In this document: piece after piece, positions 1-5,674 of the stretch
Layout: each line of letters starts with the position of its first letter
How positions within the stretch are numbered: the first letter of the stretch is position 1
From: JBBILU01 sp037444775
GTDB lineage: Bacteria > Patescibacteriota > Gracilibacteria > BD1-5 > UBA6164
Assembly: GCA_037444775.1 (NCBI GenBank)
Contig: JBBILU010000056.1
Coordinates: 1-5,674, forward strand
Direction: 5' to 3'
DNA: 5,674 nucleotides
The notes under the pieces: generated by a model
The model's database searches: none
Told to the model about the DNA's origin: nothing
The model's input: only the letters and a program-made list of their open reading frames with translations
Translations under genes and position numbers: made by a program

Positions 1-3
1 TAT

Positions 4-27
4 TTTGACATAAAATAATTTGTCAAA
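4..27. promoter_or_regulatory. Inverted repeat upstream of the orphan gene (possible operator/promoter)
   Basis: A perfect 7-bp inverted repeat (TTTGACA at 4-10, TGTCAAA at 21-27) is separated by 10 bases. The spacer contains TAAAAT (11-16), which resembles a -10 box; its -35 would lie outside the window. TTGACA at 5-10 matches a -35 consensus, but no good -10 sits 16-18 bp downstream. The arrangement could be an operator around a promoter for the gene starting at 53. It could equally be the terminator hairpin of an upstream gene, since T-rich sequence follows. The choice cannot be made from sequence alone. Confidence 0.3.
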
Positions 28-52
28 TTTTATTTTAATAATTTTGGAAAAT

Positions 53-616
53 ATGGTTTTACAAGAGAATTTTCTAGAAAATCCAAAAACCATAGATAAT
101 ATTATTTTACAAACTAAAATGCGAAATGTAGTTAAAGAAACTATTAAACAGGTTTTATGAATTCTTACATTTCCTAAAAAGTTAGTTAAACTAGCTTGTT
201 TAAATGTTTGTGTTATAAAATGAGCTTTACTTTATTGGTTAATTGAGGCATTAGATTCTCTCTCATTACTATCAGTTGATGAGAGTAAAAAAGGTAAAAT
301 CTCTGATTTTTCACTAAATTGAGACTCATGAACATGGGAATTTAACGATTGAACAACAGCTATTGCCACACCAGATGAAGTCAAAAAAGCAAAAGAAATG
401 GTAACACAAGAAATGTGATCTTATTCTTGAGATAATTTAGACAGTGATGATTCTGAAAGTGATTGAGGAGATGTGCTAGATAAAAAATCTTGAAGTAAAA
501 ACAATAGATGAAAGCCTCCAAGAAAATGGGGTGATACAGAAAAAAGTAGAAAAAGAATGAAGTGAGAACCTAGAGAAAAAGATAATAAATCTAAACCTTG
601 GAAGAGTGATAATTAA
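53..616 (+). CDS. Orphan hypothetical protein, 187 aa, hydrophobic middle and acidic/basic tail
   Basis: I do not recognise this protein. It opens at ATG 53, after an in-frame TAA at 11-13, and ends at TAA 614-616. It requires 11 TGA codons read as Gly, against three GGN codons; its four Trp codons are TGG. Residues about 31-75 are rich in hydrophobic and Lys residues, with a stretch around 44-67 (including YWLIEAL) that could be a membrane-associated or amphipathic helix. Residues about 83-121 look like a small folded region. The tail is low-complexity: Asp/Ser/Gly-rich and acidic at about 125-143, then strongly basic with many Lys, Arg and Pro at 144-184, and is probably disordered. There is no signal peptide or catalytic motif. 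The basic tail could bind nucleic acid or acidic surfaces, which is inference. It is the only plus-strand gene here. The open frame through 11 TGA codons and the terminator directly after it support a real gene. Confidence 0.72.
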
Positions 617-638
617 AATAGCATTTTGCTATTTTTTT
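615..638. terminator. Bidirectional intrinsic terminator between convergent genes
   Basis: A 9-bp perfect stem (AAAATAGCA at 615-623 and TGCTATTTT at 627-635) has a TTT loop. On the plus strand it runs straight into T's (632-638). Read on the minus strand it is followed by TTTTAATTA. It overlaps the TAA of the plus-strand orphan gene and lies just past the stop of the minus-strand ATPase (637-639), so it can end both transcripts. Confidence 0.7.
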
Positions 639-1905
639 ACTGCCCAAAAACCTCTTTCATCCTCCACATCTGCAAATGCTTAATCCCAATTGAATCAATT
701 GGAAATTCAAAATCATCTACAGAAATAATATATTTTTCAAAAGAATCTTTGATTTTTCTGAGAACTGCATATTCCCTTTCTATAACATCATCACTTGCCA
801 AAAGATAACATACTTGAATATAAATTTTTCTTCAATTTTTCTCTGCAATAAAATCAATTTCTAAATTTCACATTTTCCCAATATAAACAGAATATCAATT
901 ACTTACAAAAAATTTATATACATAATTTTCTAGCTTTTTTGAAATAAAATTTTCAAAAGAAGAAAATAAAAAATTTAAAAATCATAAATCATTTAAATAA
1001 TACTTTTTTTCTCATTCTAAAAACTTTTTTCAATGTAAATCATATCTTGAAACTCATTTGAAGACAAAAATATCTTGAAAATATTTAGTATAATTTCATA
1101 AAGTTGAAGCAGAAATTTTTATCCCTTCTTGTAAAAGTTTTTTCCTCAAGTTATTCACAGAAAAAGAATTTCAAATATTATTCACCAAAAACAAAAATAT
1201 TTTCTCAAGTAAATCAACTTCTTTAATTGCATATCTTTTTACTAAATCTTTCAAAATAATAGTATCAAATAAAGACTTTACAAAACTATATTGCAAATCT
1301 TTGTTTGGTAAAATATATAATTCTGGAAGTCATGAAAAATTTACATATTCTAAAAAATTATTTTTGCTTATCTCTTTATTAAAAAAAGCTAAATATTCAG
1401 AAAAATCAAAAGAAAAAATTTCAAATTCTATATATCTTCAAGACAAATAAGTTGCTAATTCTCAAGATAAAAGTTTGGAATTAGATCAACTTATAAATAT
1501 TTCAAACATTCAAGACTCATCAGCTCTCAAAGAATTTACCAACTTTTCCCATCAGTCTATTTCTTGAACTTCATCAAGAAAAATATATTTTCTTCAAGAA
1601 ATATTTTCAAAATAAGAATCTATACTTTCCTGCAAAATATTTTTATTTTTTATAAAACTCAATTTTTCACTTTCAAAATTCAAATACAAAATATTTTCTT
1701 GTTTCACTTCAAATTTTTCAAACAAAATAGAGACTAATTGTCTTAAGATAAATGATTTTCAAACTCTTCTTTGTCAAATTATTACTTTAACAAGAGTTCA
1801 AATATTTAAACTTTGCTCTATTTGATCTAAATACTTTCTTCTTATAAATCAAATATTTAAATTATTAAAAAATGTATTATTATAACTTTTTATTAAGTCC
1901 GTCAT
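637..1905 (-). CDS. AAA_14 / DUF4143 family ATPase
   Basis: A 422-residue P-loop ATPase of the AAA_14-plus-DUF4143 type, close to the usual family length. It begins at ATG 1905 (MTDLIKSYNN) and ends at TAA 637. The Walker A motif is GQRRVGKS at about residues 44-51, and both of its glycines are TGA codons. Walker B is KYIFLDE at about 106-112. The segment FISGSNSKLLSGEL at about 137-150 is the family's sensor-like region, followed by LSGRYIEFEIFSFDFSEYL and GLPELY (about 192-197). The C-terminal DUF4143 part has a restriction-endonuclease-like strand pattern, LEIDFIAE followed by YIQVCY, where the ExK typical of nucleases is Gln-Val-Cys, so cleavage activity is doubtful. Family function is poorly defined: these are soluble ATPases common in mobile or variable regions and in reduced genomes. 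A good promoter lies directly upstream and a terminator follows, so it is probably transcribed alone. The family assignment is secure; the cellular role is unknown. Confidence 0.93.
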
Positions 1906-1935
1906 ACAAAATTAGTTAAAATATAGTTTTTATAC

Positions 1936-1963
1936 AGTATACTATAAACTTTTAATAATTCAA
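1936..1963 (-). promoter_or_regulatory. Sigma-70-like promoter for the AAA_14/DUF4143 ATPase
   Basis: Read on the minus strand, a TTGAAT -35 (1958-1963) is followed after 16 bp by a TATACT -10 (1936-1941). The predicted start of transcription is about 1929, leaving a short leader of roughly 24 nt before ATG 1905. An imperfect inverted repeat (AGTTTTTA at 1925-1932, TATAAACT at 1943-1950, one mismatch) brackets the -10 box and could be a repressor site. The promoter is a motif match only. Confidence 0.5.
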
Positions 1964-1984
1964 ATTTTTACATTCTAAACTTTT

Positions 1985-2962
1985 TTAACTTACTTTCACA
2001 TTTTCTAAAACTTTTTCTACAATTTGACTTGATGAAATATTATTTGCAATAGCCTCATAATTCAAAATCATTCTATGAGAAATAACTTCATTAGCTATTT
2101 CTTTTATATCTTCTGGAATTACAAAAGTTCTTCCATTCATCAAAGCTAAAACTTTTGCTGATTTAATAAGAGAAATTCAAGCTCTTGGAGAAACTCCATA
2201 ATTTAAATATTTAGCAATTTCTGGAATTCAATAATTTTGAGGATTTCTTGTAGAATCAACAAGAGAAACAATATATTTCAAAATATTTTCACTAACAAAA
2301 ATATTTTCTACTAAATCTTGCAATTCTAAAACTTCTTTTTTGTTTAAAATTTTTTCTATTTTCTCAGTTTCTATAAAATGAAGTTTAGAATACATTTCAA
2401 ATTCTTCTTCACGACTTGGATAATAAACATTTGTTTTTAGCAAAAATCTATCAAGTTGAGCTTCTGGAAGCTTATAAACTCAAGATTGTTCAATAGGATT
2501 TTGTGTTGCTAAAACCAAAAATGGCTCATCAAGTTTGAAAGTTTCTTTTCAAATTGTAATTTGTTTTTCAGCCATTGCTTCAAGTAAAGCCGATTGAACT
2601 TTGCTTGGAGCTCTATTTATTTCATCAGCCAAAACGAAATTAGCAAAAATTGGTCATTTTTTTGTTGAAAATTCTCAAGTTTTGCTATTAAAAATTTCTG
2701 TTCAAACAAGATCACTTGGTAATAAGTCTGGAGTAAATTGAACTCTAGAAAAATTTAAATCAAGGGTTTTACTCAAAGTATCAACTGTGAGAGTTTTGGC
2801 AAGTCAAGGCACTCATTCAAGCAAAATATGTCATTTTGCCAAAAGTCAAATTATAAGATTTCTTATTAATTTATCTTGACCGATAATTTTTTTGTGAATT
2901 TCTTTTGTTAATAGTTTTATCTTATCCGAAGCCCAAATTACTTCTTGTTCTAATTCTTGCAT
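1985..2962 (-). CDS. moxR: MoxR-family AAA+ ATPase
   Basis: A 325-residue MoxR-type AAA+ ATPase of typical full length. MoxR proteins are chaperone-like ATPases that usually act with von Willebrand-domain partners in assembling or activating protein complexes at the cell envelope. It starts at ATG 2962 (MQELEQEVIW) and ends at TAA 1985. The N-terminus has IIGQDKLIRNLIIGLLAKGHILLEG. Walker A is GVPGLAKT at about 50-57, followed by FTPDLLPSDLVGT. Walker B is VLADEINRAP at about 110-118, then QSALLEAMAEKQ. The sensor block is LATQNPIEQSGVY at about 151-163, with LPEAQLDRFLL after it. The C-terminal lid carries YGVSPRAGISL, where most relatives have Ser instead of the TGA-encoded Gly. Of 14 glycines, 11 are TGA, including all those in Walker A. 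It lies 67 bp downstream of the BatD-like gene, a classic association, and is probably co-transcribed. No DUF58 or vWA gene follows. Confidence 0.97.
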
Positions 2963-2987
2963 ATTTTTTGTTGGTTAAAAATTAAGA

Positions 2988-3024
2988 CCTCACCCTACCC
3001 TCTCCTTTGGAGGAGATGGTGAGT
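2988..3024. repeat. GC-rich imperfect palindrome between batD-like and moxR
   Basis: Outer arms CTCACC (2989-2994) and GGTGAG (3018-3023) are perfect inverted repeats. Between them lies CTACCCTCTCC, TTT, then GGAGGAGAT, which can form an inner stem such as CTCC/GGAG. The patch stands out as GC-rich in very AT-rich surroundings. On the minus strand it is followed by TCTTAATTTTT, so it might attenuate transcription between the BatD-like gene and moxR. From memory, sequences of this CTCACCCTxxCCCTCTCC type occur as dispersed palindromes in many bacterial genomes. I cannot check that here. Confidence 0.55.
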
Positions 3025-3029
3025 AAAAG

Positions 3030-3698
3030 TTAATTGGTATTTATAGAATTATGATTATTTCTCAAAATAATAAATATTCCAATTCAAGAAAATATTATTA
3101 CAAATATAAAAATTATTAAGGAATAATCAACAAAAACTTTTTTATCTACTTTTTCATCAAAATTATCTTCGTTTGCTGTTTTTTCTTTCCTTTCTTTTTG
3201 TTCTATTTCATCTTCTTTTTTAGATTCTTGTTTTCACAAATTAATTTGTTTTGGAGTATTTTTCGGAGAAATATTTTGCAAACTAGATGAATTATTTAAC
3301 ATTTGTAATTTTGTTCAAGAAATTTCTAATTTCACAGAATTTGTTTTGATTTCTTTTGTTCAGTTAGAAATTATAACTGGCCCAATTTCAAAAGTTCAAG
3401 TTTTTTTTGCTTTCAAAGTAAACTTTTTAGATAAACTTACTTTTGTTTGAGATTTTCAATTTATGACAATTGAGCTCAAAGAAGTGCTTTGAGATTGTCA
3501 AATTATATCAAAATTTTCTATTCAGTTTATTTTTTCTATACTAAAATTTTCAGAATTTTCCGATTCCAAAGATAACTGTAATTCAATATTTTCATTAATA
3601 TCAGCTTTTTCAGAATTCAAAGTTAAATTAGCTGAATCTGCATTTGCAAAAGCAAAAATCTGCAAAAAAGTTAGTATTATTAAAAGTATTCTTTTCAT
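3030..3698 (-). CDS. Short BatD-like membrane-anchored protein
   Basis: A 222-residue protein starting at ATG 3698 and ending at TAA 3030. It has an N-terminal signal peptide (MKRILLIILTFLQIFAFANA, likely cut near residue 20), a beta-rich extracytoplasmic domain at about 21-128, a charged Lys/Glu-rich linker at about 148-188, one transmembrane segment at about 190-212, and a short polar cytoplasmic tail. The domain has the BatD pattern: an opening phrase of the type KADINENIELQLSL, a GIENFDIIGQSQSTS segment, then VSLSKKFTLKAKKTGTFEIGPV, matching the family's phrase about increasing strength and reaching a Gly-Pro strand. Typical BatD proteins are much longer with several such domains; this one keeps only about one. 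Bat proteins are envelope partners of MoxR systems, and moxR follows 67 bp downstream, which is the main support for the name. The exact role is unknown. Confidence 0.75.
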
Positions 3699-3759
3699 AA
3701 TATTTTTTTGTTAGAAAAGTAAATTTAATTTATAAAAAATTAGTAGATAAAATGCTTGA

Positions 3760-3786
3760 GGAGGAAGATGATTAATAAAATCCTCC
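3760..3786. other. Weak hairpin overlapping the folC stop codon
   Basis: GGAGGA (3760-3765) and TCCTCC (3781-3786) are a perfect 6-bp inverted repeat with a 15-base loop, spanning the end of folC. No T-run follows on the minus strand, so it is a poor intrinsic terminator. It might stabilise the 3' end of the folC message or be chance. Confidence 0.25.
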
Positions 3787-4980
3787 AATCATATAAAGAC
3801 TTCAAAAAGCTACAAAAAGCTGTTTGGAGTTTTTTTTGGCTTTGGTTTTTATTTCCTCAATTTTCAAAACTCAAACTTCTAAATTTTTACCCGAAAATTG
3901 ATTTTGCAAAACTTCAACTTTCTCAAGCATAGAATTCTCTAAATCTACCAAAAAATAATTATTTTTTTCTCAAAATTCTTTCAAAATTAATTCTATATTT
4001 TTCCCTTTTTTCAAAGCAAAACAAAGGTTTATTTTTTCAAAATTATCAGAAACCGAAGTCAAATATTTTTTTAATTCTAAAATTCCAGCTTCATTATGAG
4101 CTCAGTCTATAAGTAAATTTTTTTCTAAATATTGCAATCTTCCAAAATGTTCAACTTTTTGAAGTCAAGAAAAAATTTGAAATTCAAGATGTTTTTGCCA
4201 AACATCTCTACTTTCATATTTATTTTCCTTAATAAGGGGGATCCCAAAGGCAAGAGGATTTTGACTCAAAACAAATTTACAAATTTCAAAAGCAATTCAA
4301 GCATTTTTTTCTTGAAAATCTCAAATCAAATTTGTTTTTACTTTTTTGTTTGTGAAAATTATCTGAGACTTTTTCTCTTTTGCAGTTTTTTCTATAATTT
4401 CATTTTCGTGATTATAAACTATGGGAGCTCAAGATTTTATAATTCCAGCCTTTTGAGTTGAAATTTCCTCTAGTGTATCTCATAAAAGATTTTTATGATC
4501 AAAAGAAATTGATGTAATTGCAGTAATTATTGGCTTTACAATATTTGTAGAATCAAGAAGTCATCAAATTCAAACTTCAATAATTGCAAATTCACAATTC
4601 TCTTGTTCAAAATATAAAAAAGCTATTAAAGTACACTTTTCAAAATAAGTTAATTCAATTGGCAAAGCTAAAATTTTATTAAGAAATTTTATAAAGTTTT
4701 CTTCACTAATTAGTCATTTCTCGGTTTTGAATCTTTCTCTAATATCAAGTAAATGTGGACTTGTGAAAACTCAAACTTTTTTTCAAGCATTTTTTAAAAC
4801 AGAAAAAACCATATTACAAACGGATCATTTTCAATTCGTTCAGGTAATATGGATTATTTTGCAAGAATTTTGTGGATTTCAAAGCATTTTACAAGCTAAT
4901 TTTATTTTTTCAAGTGAATAATCTTTTACTTTCTCCAAAGTAAAGATTTGCTCTAAAGCTTCTTTATAAGTTTTTATCAT
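3772..4980 (-). CDS. folC: Bifunctional folylpolyglutamate / dihydrofolate synthase
   Basis: A 402-residue cytosolic enzyme of the Mur-ligase superfamily that uses ATP to add glutamate to dihydropteroate and/or tetrahydrofolates, retaining folate in the cell. It starts at ATG 4980 (MIKTYKEALEQIFTLEKVKDYSLEKI); an in-frame TAA lies a few codons upstream. It ends at TAA 3772. The P-loop is HITGTNGKGSV at about 44-54, with all three glycines encoded by TGA. SPHLLDIRERF follows at about 74-84. EVGIGGLLDSTNIV at about 135-148 is the family motif, with Leu where Arg is usual (GGR). SFDH (about 159-162) and LGDTLEEISTQKAGIIK (about 166-182) carry the metal-binding His and the Lys that is carbamylated in relatives. 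The C-terminal domain has HFGRLQ, LIDGAHN (about 290-296) and the closing FGSLYMIGGF. Length fits the family. Neighbours are not folate genes. Confidence 0.97.
4226..4257. repeat. GC-rich palindromic patch inside folC
   Basis: Two adjoining perfect palindromes, CCTTAATAAGG (4227-4237) and GGGATCCC (4238-4245), form a GC-rich patch in an otherwise AT-rich gene. On the coding strand they encode part of NPLAFGIPLIKEN (FolC about 241-253). This segment sits just before the switch to the C-terminal domain and does not match any FolC motif I know. It might be a remnant of a short palindromic repeat inserted in frame, or simply local composition. Confidence 0.35.
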
Positions 4981-5058
4981 AAATTTTTTATATCATCATA
5001 TTTAAAACCTTTTCTTAAAAGTTTTTCTAAAATTTTTTTATTATATCTTCCACAAAAA

Positions 5059-5674
5059 CTAAAAAGTTTTAGCAACAAAATTTGTACCATTGAGAAATAT
5101 GGTATTATCTCAAGATCTAGTTATTACAAATAATCATTTACTTTTAGCATATTCTGCAACATCTTTTCACATAATATATGAAGCAATTCATCAATACAAT
5201 CTATGATGAGATCACCATTTATTCAAATAATATTTCATTCTTGTCATTTCTTTTTCTAGTAAACTATCTATATCTTTTATATTTGCTTTATGTTTAACCG
5301 AAATCAAAGCTGATGATTTACCATTTATCATAACAATATCGTGTTCTTGTCATTCTGATGTAATAACATGTCTATCCACATCATCAAATTTAATTCATTG
5401 TAATTCTTTGTTTTTCTCAAAATATCTATAAAAAAATTCCTCAACTTCTTCTCATCTTGTATTTCAAAAATCTCAAAAAAGTCTTCAAAGTTTATCTATT
5501 TTTCTTCATAATTCTTTTATTTGTTCATCTGTTTCTGCTTGGGATTTTTTCAACTCATTAATTTGTTCATCTGTTTTTGCTTGGGATTTTTTCAACTCAT
5601 TAATTTGTTCATCTGTTTTTGCTTGGGATTTTTTCAACTCATTAATTTGTTCATCTGTTTTTGCTTGGGATACA
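5059..5674 (-). CDS. Coiled-coil protein with PD-(D/E)XK-nuclease-like C-terminus (partial, N-terminus outside window)
   Basis: The last 204 residues of a protein that enters from the right edge and stops at TAG 5059-5061. Visible residues 3-44 are three identical copies of QAKTDEQINELKKS, followed by a diverged copy QAETDEQIKELGRK, giving a hydrophilic coiled-coil of two heptads per repeat. Then comes a Gly-containing linker (GRLFGDFGNTRGEEVEEFF) and an alpha/beta domain: FDDVDRHVITSEGQEHDIVMINGKSSALISVKHKANIKDIDSLL. This matches the coiled-coil plus restriction-endonuclease-fold architecture of DUF3782-like proteins, in which an (E)xD is followed by a strand ending ExK. Here the D is visible (EHDIVM) but the second motif is SVK rather than EVK. 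The C-terminus includes YGGIASYIMGKDVAEYAKSKGLFVITRSGDNTIFLNG. TGA codons fall at loop glycines. Function is unknown; related proteins are common in cyanobacteria and reduced bacteria. folC follows 78 bp downstream. Confidence 0.8.
5521..5670. repeat. 42-bp tandem repeat within the coiled-coil coding region
   Basis: Three perfect 42-bp copies lie at 5539-5580, 5581-5622 and 5623-5664. A partial copy is on the left (5521-5538, one mismatch) and TTGGGA on the right (5665-5670), where the match stops. The unit is 14 codons, so copy-number change keeps the frame and adds or removes two heptads. Perfect DNA identity between copies indicates recent duplication or ongoing homogenisation. Confidence 0.95.

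Noticed and set aside
626..808. Plus-strand open frame of 60 codons
   Set aside because: It is antisense to the C-terminal end of the AAA_14/DUF4143 ATPase, which has clear family motifs; its start lies within the terminator hairpin.
2228..2443. 71-codon minus-strand open frame as a separate small gene
   Set aside because: It is an internal fragment of moxR, in the same frame, bounded only by TGA codons that are glycine here.
4132..4461. 109-codon plus-strand open frame
   Set aside because: It runs antisense through folC; composition is Phe/Ser/Asn-rich as expected of the complement of an AT-rich gene.
4727..4921. 64-codon plus-strand open frame
   Set aside because: It is antisense to the N-terminal part of folC, including its P-loop.
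637..4980. Pseudogenes riddled with stop codons
   Set aside because: The only interruptions are TGA, always in frame with intact motifs and often at invariant glycines. There are no frameshifts and no internal TAA or TAG.
5055..5070. AAAACT/AGTTTT hairpin at the end of the nuclease-like gene as a terminator
   Set aside because: It is an all-weak 6-bp stem made of A/T runs, common by chance at this composition, with no separate T-run after it.
5521..5670. CRISPR array
   Set aside because: The 42-bp units are directly abutting with no spacers and translate in frame as a coiled-coil repeat.
53..5674. TGA as tryptophan (mycoplasma-type code 4)
   Set aside because: Trp in place of P-loop glycines would destroy MoxR and FolC, and TGG is used normally for Trp.

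Overview
The window is strongly AT-rich chromosomal DNA that only makes sense if UGA is read as glycine (genetic code 25). Read that way, five complete genes and one partial gene tile almost the whole window. In the standard code each of them breaks into fragments. The decisive evidence is that in-frame TGA falls on near-invariant glycines of known families: the MoxR P-loop GVPGLAKT, the FolC P-loop TGTNGKGS and the ATPase P-loop GQRRVGKS. TGG is still used for Trp, and every gene stops at TAA or TAG. This points to the Patescibacteria/CPR lineages Absconditabacteria (SR1) or Gracilibacteria (BD1-5). I cannot tell these apart from this window.

Layout: a plus-strand orphan gene (53-616, 187 aa, unrecognised) converges on a minus-strand block across a 9-bp hairpin that can terminate transcription from both sides (615-638). 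On the minus strand, in transcription order from the right edge, the genes are: a partial coiled-coil protein with a PD-(D/E)XK-nuclease-like C-terminus (5674-5059); FolC, folylpolyglutamate/dihydrofolate synthase (4980-3772); a short secreted, membrane-anchored BatD-like protein (3698-3030); a MoxR AAA+ ATPase (2962-1985); and an AAA_14/DUF4143 ATPase (1905-637). Intergenic gaps within this block are all about 67-79 bp. No start has a convincing Shine-Dalgarno sequence.

How the genes relate: the BatD-like and MoxR genes are the one clear functional pair, since MoxR ATPases and Bat proteins commonly co-occur. The DUF58 and von Willebrand (BatA/BatB) partners that normally accompany them are absent from the window. 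FolC is a housekeeping folate enzyme. The ATPase at 637-1905 has its own good promoter and looks like an independent unit.

Unusual items: three perfect copies of a 42-bp (14-codon) tandem repeat at the right edge; an active-site-like SxK in place of ExK in the nuclease-like domain; two GC-rich palindromic patches, one between batD-like and moxR and one inside folC; and the orphan gene with an acidic-then-basic tail. I saw no tRNA, rRNA, CRISPR array or transposase.
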